A DNA stretch of 64,000 bases from CAUZIZ01 sp965219005 (GTDB lineage Bacteria; Acidobacteriota; UBA6911; RPQK01; JAJDTT01), in the NCBI GenBank assembly GCA_965219005.1, contig CBDCMS010000004.1, positions 3,720,001-3,784,000 on the forward strand. The letters are read 5' to 3'. The notes under the pieces are model-generated. The model was not told where the DNA came from, made no database searches, and was given only the letters and a program-made list of their open reading frames with translations. Position numbers and translations under genes: made by a program. Of the stretch, positions 9,085-18,236 are shown piece after piece (within the stretch, counting starts at the first letter, position 1; each line of letters opens with the position of its first letter).

Positions 9085-10716
9085 ATGGGCATTACAGACG
9101 CGGCAGCTGAGAGATCTTCTGGCTTCAAACCGGTTCTTCTGATTGCCTTTCTCCTGGGACTTTTCCTGCTGCTCGCCTGGACCTCTCCTGCTCGAGTACG
9201 GGTAAGCCTGGTCGATGCCAGTTCGGGGAAATCGGTTCCGGGGGTTCTTCGGGTGCTGGAAGGAGATCCTCTCAAGGCCGTCCCCTTGCAAGGGCTGCTA
9301 CCGAGAGGCCAGGGCCTGGAAGAGGAGAAAGATCCTGACGGTTCCCCACATCCCATTCTGGATTGGTACACGCTTCCCACAGCCACCGAAATAGCGCTCC
9401 CCCGGAAGCAGATCGTCCTGGAGGCGTTCTCGGGCCTGGAAAGCGAGCTGGCTCGAGTGGACCTCGATCTGCGGGAGTCCGTACCTGAAACCCTCGTCCT
9501 CCCCATAAGATTCTTCAGCCAAGTGTCCAAAGACCGCTGGTTCGGAGGTAATACCCACCTGCACCTGAAGGACCTCGACGCTGAAAGCACCCGGCGCTAT
9601 CTCTCGGCTATCCCCTATGTCGACAGACTCGATATTCTGTTCATCTCCTACCTTGAACGAGCGATCTGGCCTTCCAAACCGAGAGGAGACTCCCGTGATG
9701 ACAAAAGCTACAGCACGAATAGTTACCCTATCGGTGAGCTGGGCCGCTTGCGGGAGGGAGGTCCCCTTGTTTCCAATGGGGAAGAACACCGAAACAACCT
9801 GCCCGAAAGTACTGGCTTCGGACACGTGATGCTGCTGGGGATCCAGGAACTGATACGGCCCGTAAGCATCGGTCCTCAGATCGAAGGGGACGGAAGTGAC
9901 GGAACTCCCCTACAAAACGGAATCCTCGAGGCCAGGAGACAGGGAGGAACCACAATCTGGTGCCACAACGAGTACGGCTGGGAAGATGCCCCCAACTTCG
10001 TTGCCGGCAATCTGGACGGCCTCAATCTGTACGACGGCGGCGCCAGAGGCGAAAGGTTTTCTTATGGCAACTGGTATCAATATCTGAATGCCGGCCTTCA
10101 GGTGCCCGTTTCCACAGGGACTGACTGGTTCCTGTATGACCTGGCTAGGGTCTACGTCCAGGTCGAGCCTCCTCTTTCGGTTAAGAGCTGGCTTGGAGCC
10201 CTGGCGGCAGGTCATACATTTATCACCAATGGTCCCCTGCTGGAGCTCGAGGTCCAGGGAAAGAGCGTGGGAGAGGTGGTGACACTGCAGCGGCCGGACA
10301 AAGTCCGGGTGGTGGGGACTGCCAAGGGTCGACGTCCCTTTGGCAAGCTCGAACTGGTGCAAAATGGTGGGGTCGTCTACCAGATCGAGGCCACTCCAGA
10401 AGCAGAGCACTTTCGGGCTGAGCTCGATCTCGAACTCCAGGTCGACATTCCCAGCTGGCTCGCGCTCAGGACAGCGGGCTCGGGAACCAGCGACTACGGA
10501 TCGCGGCTGTTCTCACATACGTCAGCCACCTATATTTCCGTCGAAGGCAAGCTGCGCAGAAGCAGCGAGGCGCGGAATGCCCTGATCCGAGAGATGGAAG
10601 AAGCGTTAGCGGACATCCAGCAGAAGGCCGTCTTTTTCTCCGCAGAGGAGCGGGAGCAGGTTCTCGAAGTGTATCGGCGGGGCATCGAGGCGTTGCGAAA
10701 ACCGAGCAGTGGATAA
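9085..10716 (+). CDS. CehA/McbA-like PHP-domain metallohydrolase, membrane-anchored
   Basis: A 543-aa protein with one N-terminal membrane segment (FKPVLLIAFLLGLFLLLAW) and then an exported domain. Residues about 150-400 form a PHP-type metal hydrolase: GGNTHLHLKDLD (first metal His pair), SNGEEHRNN, IWCHNEYGWED, and VSTGTDWFLYD. Family members hydrolyse esters or carbamates (CehA acts on carbaryl) but the substrate here is unknown. The ATG at 9085 is chosen because GAAGG lies upstream and the signal helix follows, giving 14 residues less than the longest frame. Divergent from the aminotransferase gene. Confidence 0.82.
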   Translation: MGITDAAAERSSGFKPVLLIAFLLGLFLLLAWTSPARVRVSLVDASSGKSVPGVLRVLEGDPLKAVPLQGLLPRGQGLEEEKDPDGSPHPILDWYTLPTATEIALPRKQIVLEAFSGLESELARVDLDLRESVPETLVLPIRFFSQVSKDRWFGGNTHLHLKDLDAESTRRYLSAIPYVDRLDILFISYLERAIWPSKPRGDSRDDKSYSTNSYPIGELGRLREGGPLVSNGEEHRNNLPESTGFGHVMLLGIQELIRPVSIGPQIEGDGSDGTPLQNGILEARRQGGTTIWCHNEYGWEDAPNFVAGNLDGLNLYDGGARGERFSYGNWYQYLNAGLQVPVSTGTDWFLYDLARVYVQVEPPLSVKSWLGALAAGHTFITNGPLLELEVQGKSVGEVVTLQRPDKVRVVGTAKGRRPFGKLELVQNGGVVYQIEATPEAEHFRAELDLELQVDIPSWLALRTAGSGTSDYGSRLFSHTSATYISVEGKLRRSSEARNALIREMEEALADIQQKAVFFSAEEREQVLEVYRRGIEALRKPSSG

Positions 10717-10814
10717 AACCGCGTAACACCCTTTGCCTTTGCCTTCGCCCGAACTTCCTTTCCAGACGGCGCTCAGGGCCGCAGAATTATGTGGCGAATT
10801 TCCAGAACATAACA

Positions 10815-12617
10815 CTAGGCCTCCGGTCGATAAGAAGACTTTCCCGCAATCCTCGTCCGTAGGCTGAGCAGGAATTTTCCGCAGGTGATGTAGAGGGTTC
10901 GAAGGTCGGGGCCGCCGAAGCTGCAATTGGTGATGCTATCCTCGGGCGTCTGGACGAATGCCAGCAGCTTGCCCTCCGGGGAGATCACGTGGATGCCGGG
11001 GTGAGTGTCCAGGGTCTCGCTGCTTCCCCGCCGCCGGTGCAAGCCGGCCGCCACCCAAAGATTACCCTGGGCATCGATCGCCATCCCATCACCGCTCCGT
11101 CCTGGATAGAAATCGTAGAGCGTGCGCTCATGTGTAGCAGATCCGTCGGCTCCTAGATCATAAGCCCGAATGCGGCGCGCCCGCCCAGCCTTTCCATCCG
11201 CGTCAATCAAGTAGAGAGTTTTGTCATCTGGAGAAACTACGATCCCGTTCGGCATGTCGATATTGGGCCAGTGCAGGACTCGGACCACCTGCCCCGGGCC
11301 ATCGATGCGGTAGACCGAGTTTACGTTTCCCACCTCTGGATCCTGATTGGCCAACCTGGAAGTAAAATAGACCCGGCCCTGGGAATCCAGATCCAGGTCG
11401 TTGGGAGCACCGAGTTCCCTGCCCGCGTATTGATCCGCTAGCGTAGTGATCTCACCGGACCCCATTTCTGTGCGCGTCACGCGCCCCCCGCCTTCGCAGG
11501 CAAGAAGGCGCCCCTGTCGGTCGAACATCAACCCGTTGGCGCGGTTGCTCTGCTCCCGAAACACCGACAAGCGACGTTCCTCGGGGTTCCACTCGAGAAT
11601 GCGGCGTGCCGGTATGTTGGTGAAATAGACCGATCCGGAACGCGACACCGCCGGACCTTCGAGAAATGCAACGGCCGTTTCGGATCGCACCTCCACTTGC
11701 TCTGCGTACCGTCCTGTCTGCAGACCCGCGTAGCGTAACTGTCCCTTCAAGGAAGGAAGCGGGGCCGGCTGAGACTGTCCAGTTGCCAATTGTCTCCTCA
11801 GAAACGTCACGATGCGGGGAATTGCGGTTTCGGCTGGATCTCCCGGATCGGCCGGATCGCGACTGGGCTCATATACGATGTCGAGGAAGCCCTGGTAATG
11901 AACGCCCCGAAGAATATCGAGGACCGCAGCATAGTCGATCCAAGGCTCAGATCCGTCGGCACGCGGTCGATAGAACTTGACCCGCACGTAACTGGCTAGC
12001 GACGCCGTCAGGCGAATGCTCTCCATGAAATCGGTATCTTTCAGCTCGTCGGGAACACTGCCGCTGGCACCACGAGAACCCGCAAACTGGCCCGTATCCA
12101 GAATGAGCGTGAAATTGGGGTGATCGACTCCACGAATGAACCGGACCACCTCCTCTCCCGTGCGCACCAGAGCACCATGGTTGTGATTCTGCAGCCCCAC
12201 AGGCAAACCAACGTTGGCCGCCTCTTCACAAACCCGGCGTATCCCGCGGATCGCCCGCTCGAAAGCCGCCTGGCGTTCACCCTCGGAAGGCGGCGAGCCT
12301 GCGAAGACGCGAAGTATCGGTGCTCCCAGAAAAGTCGCGATCCTGATCGCCTCTCGTGCCTTGTCCAACTCCACACCGTGCTGGTCCTCGGGTGAGCCAA
12401 AGTTGGTGGTGACCGAGAACATCGACACGGAAAGGCCGCTGTCCAGGTAGCCTCGGCGGAGCCTCTTCAGGTACTCGGACCCGGACTCGGGCAGATTACG
12501 GACATGGATACTTGCCCCCTCAACTCCCAACTCGTGGCAAACCGTCAGGAATCCCAAGGGATCCATCTCGCCCGTCCTCAGTGCCGGATAGTTCAGAGAA
12601 TAGTTGCTAATCTTCAT
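10815..12617 (-). CDS. Sugar-phosphate isomerase/epimerase TIM barrel fused to SMP-30/gluconolactonase propeller
   Basis: A 600-aa two-domain protein. Residues 1-285 resemble xylose-isomerase-like TIM barrels (GLQNHNHGALV, LILDTGQFAGSRG, DIVYEPSRD). Residues about 310-600 resemble SMP-30/LRE propellers (AVSRSGSVYFTNIPARRILEW, GAPNDLDLDSQGRVYFTS, MPNGIVVSPDDKTLYLID, GDGMAIDAQGNLWVA). A plausible job is successive sugar isomerisation or oxidation-product lactone hydrolysis, which is inference. The ATG at 12617 starts the barrel directly; 23 extra upstream codons come from a duplicated tract and are not used. No signal peptide, so cytosolic. Confidence 0.85.
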   Translation of the reverse strand: MKISNYSLNYPALRTGEMDPLGFLTVCHELGVEGASIHVRNLPESGSEYLKRLRRGYLDSGLSVSMFSVTTNFGSPEDQHGVELDKAREAIRIATFLGAPILRVFAGSPPSEGERQAAFERAIRGIRRVCEEAANVGLPVGLQNHNHGALVRTGEEVVRFIRGVDHPNFTLILDTGQFAGSRGASGSVPDELKDTDFMESIRLTASLASYVRVKFYRPRADGSEPWIDYAAVLDILRGVHYQGFLDIVYEPSRDPADPGDPAETAIPRIVTFLRRQLATGQSQPAPLPSLKGQLRYAGLQTGRYAEQVEVRSETAVAFLEGPAVSRSGSVYFTNIPARRILEWNPEERRLSVFREQSNRANGLMFDRQGRLLACEGGGRVTRTEMGSGEITTLADQYAGRELGAPNDLDLDSQGRVYFTSRLANQDPEVGNVNSVYRIDGPGQVVRVLHWPNIDMPNGIVVSPDDKTLYLIDADGKAGRARRIRAYDLGADGSATHERTLYDFYPGRSGDGMAIDAQGNLWVAAGLHRRRGSSETLDTHPGIHVISPEGKLLAFVQTPEDSITNCSFGGPDLRTLYITCGKFLLSLRTRIAGKSSYRPEA

Positions 12618-12654
12618 GGCTAGAGCAGTCCTCACTCTCCTGAATGTCTTCCTT

Positions 12655-12696
12655 TTTCTTACCACATACAGCAGATTTCTTACCACATACAGCAGA
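12655..12696. repeat. 21-bp perfect tandem duplication
   Basis: Two head-to-tail copies (12655-12675 and 12676-12696) sharing the core CTTACCACATACAGCAGA, just upstream of the epimerase/SMP-30 gene. Confidence 0.9.
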
Positions 12697-12766
12697 TGAA
12701 CACGACGTTTATTCTTGGACAGTTGAGACTTTGCTATTGACTTTTGACTCCTTTTCTTGAATATGG

Positions 12767-12855
12767 ATATTCGGCGTGCTCGGCCGCCTGCCGCTCGGCC
12801 GCCCGCTCGAGCTTCTGCTTCGCTTGATCGATCGACCGTGCTTCCCGCCGCGCCA
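12767..12855 (-). pseudogene. Remnant of an IS1182-family transposase gene
   Basis: On the minus strand this encodes REARSIDQAKQKLERAAERQ, matching the coiled region of the transposase at 2268-3653 (bases 2851-2948) almost base for base. Two in-frame deletions, 6 bp and 3 bp, separate it from that copy, and nothing else of the element remains: no inverted repeat and no catalytic core. It lies between the epimerase gene and the molybdenum hydroxylase operon. Confidence 0.85.
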
Positions 12856-12905
12856 CTTTCTTAGCTTGAGAGGCTGGGAGCTTTCTTAGCTTGAGAGGCT
12901 GGGAA
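12856..12905. repeat. 25-bp tandem duplication abutting the IS remnant
   Basis: Two copies (12856-12880, 12881-12905) differing at one base, core TTCTTAGCTTGAGAGGCTGG. The first copy begins exactly where transposase homology ends. The rest of 12906-12983 holds only the ribosome site of the next gene. Confidence 0.88.
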
Positions 12906-12983
12906 CGGAAACCAGATACGGGTACCGAGACAGGGCCTCGTGTCAAAGATCAGGTCTCGATAACAGGAGGCGAGTGACGAACC

Positions 12984-13865
12984 TTGAAGGCAATTGATTA
13001 TGCATCTCCCCGGACATTGGCCGAGGCAGTAGCACTGCTGGCTGAGGGGAACGGTCAGGCTCGAGTACTGGCCGGCGGCACCGACGTGATTGTTCAGGTC
13101 CGCGAAGGAATGCGCGACCTGGACCTACTGGTAGACGTCAAGAACATCCCCGAGGTGAACGAGCTTTCATACGATTCCCAGCAGGGATTGGTTTTGGGTG
13201 CGGCGGTTACCTGTTGCGAGGTCTGCGAAGATCCCGAGGTCTCGGCAGCCTACCCAGGAATAATCGACGCCGCCTCGTTGGTCGGCGGCACGGCGATTCA
13301 GAACCGGGCTTCGCTGGGAGGCAATCTTTGCAATGGCTCTCCCGCGGCTGACACCATCCCACCCTTGATCGTGCACCACGCGATCTGTCGGATCACGGGA
13401 CCTGGGGGACAAAGAGAGATTCCGGTCGAACAGTTTTGCACCGGTCCGGGAAGGACCGTCCTGAAACCCGGTGAGATCCTGGTTTCGTTTCATATCCCTG
13501 CTCCATCGAGCACTTTCGGGGCTCACTACCTTCGCTTCATACCTCGAAACGAGATGGATATCGCAGTGGTGGGCACGGGATCGTCGGTAGTACTCGACGA
13601 TACTGGCACCACCTTCGTCTCGGGCAGAGTCGCCTTGGGCGCGGTGGCACCCACTCCGCTGCTGGTCGAAGAAGCCAGTCAACTGCTTAGCGGCAGCCCA
13701 GTCACGGACGAGACGATCGAGCAGGTAGCCGAAGCTGCCCGGCGAGCGGCCCGTCCCATTTCGGATATTCGAGGCACGGTCGAACAGCGGAAACATCTTT
13801 CCGCAGTCCTCACCCGTCGAACCCTGAAAAAAGCAATCGCGAGAGCAAAAGGAGACAGTGCTTAA
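12984..13865 (+). CDS. Molybdenum hydroxylase FAD-binding subunit (CoxM/XdhB type)
   Basis: A 293-aa medium subunit that carries electrons from the FeS subunit to the acceptor. FAD motifs are clear: VLAGGTDVIVQVREG (about 32-46) and GTAIQNRASLGGNLCNGSPAAD (about 100-122). The start is a TTG at 12984; AGGAGG at 12965-12970 is 13 nt upstream, longer than usual, and no in-frame ATG or GTG is nearby. It is the first gene of an M-S-L operon. The stop overlaps the next ATG by one base (TAATG). Confidence 0.92.
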   Translation: MKAIDYASPRTLAEAVALLAEGNGQARVLAGGTDVIVQVREGMRDLDLLVDVKNIPEVNELSYDSQQGLVLGAAVTCCEVCEDPEVSAAYPGIIDAASLVGGTAIQNRASLGGNLCNGSPAADTIPPLIVHHAICRITGPGGQREIPVEQFCTGPGRTVLKPGEILVSFHIPAPSSTFGAHYLRFIPRNEMDIAVVGTGSSVVLDDTGTTFVSGRVALGAVAPTPLLVEEASQLLSGSPVTDETIEQVAEAARRAARPISDIRGTVEQRKHLSAVLTRRTLKKAIARAKGDSA

Positions 13866-14359
13866 TGAGCACCGCAGCCACAAGTAAAAAGATCCACGTA
13901 AACACTCGGATCAACGCCGAGAATATGGAGTTTCTGTGCGAGCCACGGCATAGTCTGCTGGAGGCCTTGCGCGACATCCTGCTCCTCACGGGCACCAAGG
14001 AAGGCTGCAACAACGGCAACTGTGGTGCCTGCAGCGTGATCATGAACGGACGTCTCGTCAACTCTTGCGTCGTGATGGCGGGGGAGGCTGAGGGGGCCGA
14101 GATTACGACCATCGAGGGCATTGCCCAAAACGGACACCTTCACCCCCTCCAAACCAGCTTCCTGGAACACGCTGCGCTTCAGTGCGGCATCTGTACGCCT
14201 GGCTTTATCGTCGCGGCGAAAGCTCTACTGGATCGCAACCCGAATCCGTCCGAAGAAGAGATCCGACTCTGGCTTGCCGGCAATCTGTGCCGCTGCACCG
14301 GCTACGACAAGATCATCCGAGCAGTCCAAGAGGTAGCAAGCGAGACCAACGGAGACTAG
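13865..14359 (+). CDS. Molybdenum hydroxylase [2Fe-2S] subunit (CoxS/XdhA type)
   Basis: A 164-aa small subunit with both expected clusters: the plant-type ferredoxin site GCNNGNCGACSV (about 48-60) plus the later Cys in NSCVVM, and the all-alpha domain with QCGICTPGF (about 106) and NLCRCTGY (about 143). Cys spacing is complete. Translationally coupled to the FAD subunit. A gap of 95 bp separates it from the large subunit. Confidence 0.95.
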   Translation: MSTAATSKKIHVNTRINAENMEFLCEPRHSLLEALRDILLLTGTKEGCNNGNCGACSVIMNGRLVNSCVVMAGEAEGAEITTIEGIAQNGHLHPLQTSFLEHAALQCGICTPGFIVAAKALLDRNPNPSEEEIRLWLAGNLCRCTGYDKIIRAVQEVASETNGD

Positions 14360-14454
14360 CAAAACCACACCGAGTCCGTGAACTGCTGCGCTGTTTCGCA
14401 TCGGTTGTACAGGCTCTGTTCCTGACTTGGCCAAAGCCAAAGGGAGTTCAAACC

Positions 14455-16734
14455 ATGGCAGATTTTCCCGCGCCCAAATCAGACACGCAGTACAAGGTCC
14501 TCGGTACCCGGCCCATCCGCCACGACGGCGTGGACAAGGTAACCGGTCGCGCCCAGTACGGTGCCGACATCCATCTGACCGGAACGCTGCACGGAAAGGT
14601 TCTTCGAAGCCCTCACGCTCATGCTCGTATCCGATCCATCGATACCAGCGAGGCCCTGAAACTGGATGGGGTTTATTCCGTGATTACTTCAGAGGAACTC
14701 TCGGACCCCGGCGACAAGATCGCCGATCTGGGAGAAGCATCCGTTCCGCTTCGCTACCTTAGCGGAAATGTCTTGGCTCGCGACAAAGCGCTCTATCAAG
14801 GCCACGCAATAGCTGCTGTGGCGGCAAGCAACCCTCACGTTGCCGAGGAAGCTGTCAAGCTGATCAAGGTGGACTACGAGGTCCTGCCCCCTGCCGTCAA
14901 CGTGGTGGATGCCATGAAAGACGACGCTCCCCTCTTGGACGAGACCCTGCGGACCCAGTCCTTCGGTAAGGCGGGCGATAAACCCAGCAATATTGCCGAA
15001 CACATTCACTTCAGCCTGGGAGACCTGGAGAAAGGGTTTGCCGAGGCCGACGTCATTGTGGAACGAGTCTTCGACACAGCCACCGTTCACCAGGGATACA
15101 TTGAGCCTCATACCTCCACCGCCCATTGGAACGCAGACGGCAATCTGACCGTGTGGACCACCACCCAGGGATCCTTCGCCTGCCGTTCCCAGCTGTCAGA
15201 GGTTCTAGGCATTCCCATATCCAGAGTCAAAGTCGTGCCCACCGAGATCGGTGGGGGCTTCGGCGGCAAGATCAACGTCTATCTGGAGCCACTCGCTGCC
15301 TTACTCTCCCGCAACACGGGTCATCCGGTGAAATTCATCATGACACGCGAGGAGGTCTTCAATGGTAGCGGTCCCACTCCCGGCACGCACATGCGTGTCA
15401 AGATGGGAGCCAAGCAGGACGGGACCCTCACCGCTGCTTCTGCCTGGCTGGCCTTCGAGGCTGGCGGCTTTCCCGGTTCCCCGGTCGGGGCCGGCTGCAT
15501 GTGCGTCTTTGCTCCCTACAACATCCCCAATGGCCAGATTGATGGCTACGACGTGATTGTGAACAAGCCCAAGAGTTCTGCCTATCGTGCCCCCGGCGCA
15601 ACTCAGGCGGAATATGCCAGCGAAACAGTGGTCGATGAAATCTGCGAAAAAATCGGAATGGATCCACTCGAGTTTCGGTTGAAGAATGCATCCAAGGAAG
15701 GAGACCGTCGCGTCGACGGTCCGGTGTGGCCCCGCGTGGGAAACGTAGAGACACTCGAGGCAGTCAAGAACCATCCTCATTATTCGGCACCCCTGGAGGG
15801 TCCGAATCGCGGCCGCGGAATTGCCTCAGGATTCTGGTTCAACGTGGGTCTGAAGTCCTCCGTCAACGCCAGCGTCAACCCGGATGGAACCGTCGCTCTG
15901 GTGGAGGGCTCCACCGATATCGGAGGTACACGCACCTCGGTGGCGATGCAGCTGGCCGAGGTCCTGGGGATTGCGGCCGAAGATGTACACCCAACCGTGG
16001 TGGATACGGACTTGATCGGCTACACCGATGTCACCGGTGGCAGTCGTGTCACCTTCTCCACCGGGTATGCAGCCTACGAGGCGGCACAGGACATCAACCG
16101 GCAGATGGCCGAAAGAGCCGCCGTGATCTGGGAGGTTCCAGCCGATAGCGTCGAGGTTCGAGACGGAGGTTTCCACAGCAACGGCAACTCGATGAGCTTC
16201 AAGGAGTTGGCGGCCAAACTGGATGAAACCGGCGGTACCATCGTGGGCAAGGCCACCGTAGATCCCAAGGGGGTCGGAGGTGCCTTCGCGACTCAGATCG
16301 CCGACGTCGAAGTAGATCCCGACACAGGCAAAGTTCAGATTCTGCGTTGGACCATCTTCCAGGATGCGGGAAAGGCGATCCATCCCAGCTACGTCGAAGG
16401 TCAGATGCAAGGTGGAGCCGTCCAGGGAATCGGCTGGGCCCTGAACGAAGAGTACATGTACAACGAGAAGGGTGAGTTGAAGAACGCCAGCCTGCTCGAC
16501 TACCGCCTTCCCACCAGTCTGGATCTGCCCATGATCGACACCCAGATCGTGGAGGTCCCCAATCCCGGTCATCCTTTCGGGGTGCGCGGGGTCGGCGAAG
16601 TGCCAATCGTTGCGCCACCGGCTGCGATTGCCAACGCCATCTACCAGGCGGTGGGAGTCCGTATGACCCGGCTTCCGATGAATCCGGCAGCGGTACTGGA
16701 CGCGGTACTGACCAAAGGGAACGGCTCGAGTTAG
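14455..16734 (+). CDS. Molybdenum hydroxylase large (molybdopterin) subunit
   Basis: A 759-aa xanthine-oxidase-family catalytic subunit. Cofactor-contact motifs: GYIEPH (about 214), EIGGGFGGK (about 264-272) and the active-site loop AYRAPGATQAEYA at 376-388, which is xanthine-dehydrogenase/hydroxybenzoyl-CoA-reductase-like, not the AYxCSFR of true form-I CO dehydrogenase. The catalytic Glu is expected in GVRGVGEVPIVAP near the C-terminus. It probably hydroxylates an aromatic heterocycle or aldehyde; the substrate is unknown. The ATG at 14455 is preferred (AGGGAG upstream, and the next residues match the family). Confidence 0.93.
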   Translation: MADFPAPKSDTQYKVLGTRPIRHDGVDKVTGRAQYGADIHLTGTLHGKVLRSPHAHARIRSIDTSEALKLDGVYSVITSEELSDPGDKIADLGEASVPLRYLSGNVLARDKALYQGHAIAAVAASNPHVAEEAVKLIKVDYEVLPPAVNVVDAMKDDAPLLDETLRTQSFGKAGDKPSNIAEHIHFSLGDLEKGFAEADVIVERVFDTATVHQGYIEPHTSTAHWNADGNLTVWTTTQGSFACRSQLSEVLGIPISRVKVVPTEIGGGFGGKINVYLEPLAALLSRNTGHPVKFIMTREEVFNGSGPTPGTHMRVKMGAKQDGTLTAASAWLAFEAGGFPGSPVGAGCMCVFAPYNIPNGQIDGYDVIVNKPKSSAYRAPGATQAEYASETVVDEICEKIGMDPLEFRLKNASKEGDRRVDGPVWPRVGNVETLEAVKNHPHYSAPLEGPNRGRGIASGFWFNVGLKSSVNASVNPDGTVALVEGSTDIGGTRTSVAMQLAEVLGIAAEDVHPTVVDTDLIGYTDVTGGSRVTFSTGYAAYEAAQDINRQMAERAAVIWEVPADSVEVRDGGFHSNGNSMSFKELAAKLDETGGTIVGKATVDPKGVGGAFATQIADVEVDPDTGKVQILRWTIFQDAGKAIHPSYVEGQMQGGAVQGIGWALNEEYMYNEKGELKNASLLDYRLPTSLDLPMIDTQIVEVPNPGHPFGVRGVGEVPIVAPPAAIANAIYQAVGVRMTRLPMNPAAVLDAVLTKGNGSS

Positions 16735-16839
16735 CTACGGCTGGCGGGGGGAAGAGACCGACGTGGTTCGGGAAGGCTAGGCGACAAAGCAGTTCGACCA
16801 ATTGGCCCTCTTCTACTGACCTCTTTGCTATCTACTCTC

Positions 16840-17106
16840 ATGCCTACGGTGTGGATTCCTCCACCAATGCGCGAGTTGACCGCCGGACAGGAGCAGGTTT
16901 CTGCTCAGGGCCAGACGGTACGTGAGGTGCTCGACTGGTTGGAGCGAAACCACCCTGGCATTCAAGCCCGCCTCTGCGAGAAGGACCAACTCAGACGAGG
17001 TATCGCCGTCTCAATTGACGGGGTCGTCTCTCCCGAAGGGATCCGCTCCAAGGTCGAAGAGACGAGTGAAGTCCATTTTCTTCCTGCCATAAGCGGGGGA
17101 AGCTAG
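16840..17106 (+). CDS. MoaD/ThiS-like ubiquitin-fold sulfur carrier
   Basis: An 88-aa beta-grasp protein: IPPPMRELTAGQEQVSAQG, then VREVLDWLERNHPG, then VHFLPAISGGS at the end. The GG needed for thiocarboxylate formation is present but followed by a serine, so it would need trimming or works differently. It sits directly after the large subunit, so it may supply sulfur to the molybdenum cofactor of this enzyme (inference). A TTG five codons upstream is a less likely start. Confidence 0.8.
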   Translation: MPTVWIPPPMRELTAGQEQVSAQGQTVREVLDWLERNHPGIQARLCEKDQLRRGIAVSIDGVVSPEGIRSKVEETSEVHFLPAISGGS

Positions 17107-17113
17107 CTCAATA

Positions 17114-17452
17114 ATGTGGGCCAGCTTCTTCCCCATTCTGAACACCGTCATGCTTGTCCTGTTCGTGGCGGCAATCGCCCTGCAGTACAACGATTCCGAC
17201 CCCTACCTCTGGATGCCGATATACGGCCTCGGAGCACTTTGGTCGGCGATGTTTTTATTGAAGAAGGAGCTGCCGCGAATGGCGGTCAGGCTCTTTTCCG
17301 GTCTCTGTCTACTCGGCGCGGCCTATTTGGCAATAGCGGTTGTGGCTCAAGAGGAACCCCCCGCTGTCGAACACTTCTCCGAGCTCGGTGGTCTGCTGAT
17401 CACCTCGGCCTGGAGCATGGTAGTTCTGACGATGAGCCGCACCAGAGACTGA
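17114..17452 (+). CDS. TMEM220-like small membrane protein
   Basis: A 112-aa protein with about four hydrophobic helices and the family hallmark LQYNDSDPYLWMPIYG (about 22-37). The TMEM220 family is widespread in bacteria and animals, with no established biochemical role. It starts 7 nt after the MoaD-like gene, so it is probably cotranscribed with the hydroxylase. Confidence 0.75.
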   Translation: MWASFFPILNTVMLVLFVAAIALQYNDSDPYLWMPIYGLGALWSAMFLLKKELPRMAVRLFSGLCLLGAAYLAIAVVAQEEPPAVEHFSELGGLLITSAWSMVVLTMSRTRD

Positions 17453-17489
17453 TCCCTCAAAACAGACACAAGGGCCAGGAGACACAAAT

Positions 17490-17804
17490 ATGGAATTTCC
17501 AGTGCTCATCATTGTCGTTTACGGCGCACTCGTCGGACTAGGTGGAATCCTCGGATACGTAAAGGCCCAGAGCATTCCGTCGTTGGTTTTCGGTCTGGGT
17601 TCGGGCATCGCCCTGCTGGTTTGCGGATGGCTGGTTTCCACCCAGAACGCGATGGGGACCAAGGGAGCCATTGGTATCGGACTGCTGCTGGCGGTCTTTT
17701 TCGGTATCCGCTACGCACGAACTCGCAAGCTCATGCCCGCCGGACTCATGACCGTGCTGAGCCTAGTTGCCGTGATCCTTTTGCTCATACACGCGCTAGC
17801 CTGA
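17490..17804 (+). CDS. TMEM14/UPF0136-type small membrane protein
   Basis: A 104-aa protein with four predicted helices and the Gly-rich pattern of the TMEM14 family (YGALVGLGGILGYVKAQSIPS, LVFGLGSGIALL, AIGIGLLLAVFFGIRY, LMPAGLMTVLSL). Bacterial function is unknown; eukaryotic TMEM14C moves porphyrin. Last gene of the apparent operon; a dispersed repeat begins at its stop codon. Confidence 0.75.
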   Translation: MEFPVLIIVVYGALVGLGGILGYVKAQSIPSLVFGLGSGIALLVCGWLVSTQNAMGTKGAIGIGLLLAVFFGIRYARTRKLMPAGLMTVLSLVAVILLLIHALA

Positions 17805-17946
17805 AACTTGAATAGTGAACAGTGGTGAAGTGATCAGTGAACAGCACCGGAAACAGCTGCGGACAACAGAGCCGCGAACGACTTGACTCGTTAGCAGTAT
17901 GCCCCACGTTTCGAGGAGAGAGCTGGACAACAGCAGAATCTCGCAG
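17801..17946 (+). repeat. Dispersed ~146-bp repeat, copy A
   Basis: Matches 62300-62446 in the same orientation at roughly 85 percent by eye. Shared blocks include CTGAAACTTG, GGTGAAGTGATCAGTGAACA, ACCGGAAACAGCTGC, ACAGAGCCGCGAACGACTTG and CGAGGAGAGAG. The copy begins at the stop codon of the TMEM14-like gene. The remaining gap to 18275 shows no gene; a 9-bp-stem hairpin is noted separately. Confidence 0.88.
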
Positions 17947-18236
17947 ATCCCCAACCCCTCGCTCGCGCTTCAGGCTCCCATGATCCGGAAAGGCCTCCTC
18001 CGATACTAAGGGTTCAACTGAAAGATCCTCAAAGTCCTTCGAAATGTCAGAAATCTTACAAAAATCGCCGAGACTCTAGTCACGGGAACCTGAAGAAACC
18101 AACTCCTGATTCTCAGTTTGCCGGACCCTGGGCCCAGGAAAGCTGGATTAGAGCACTGCTGACCGTCTTTCACTTGAATATCGGCGAGAGATCAAGTTGA
18201 ATCGCATAGTCGGTCAGAGCGAGGGTGCATCCCAGC

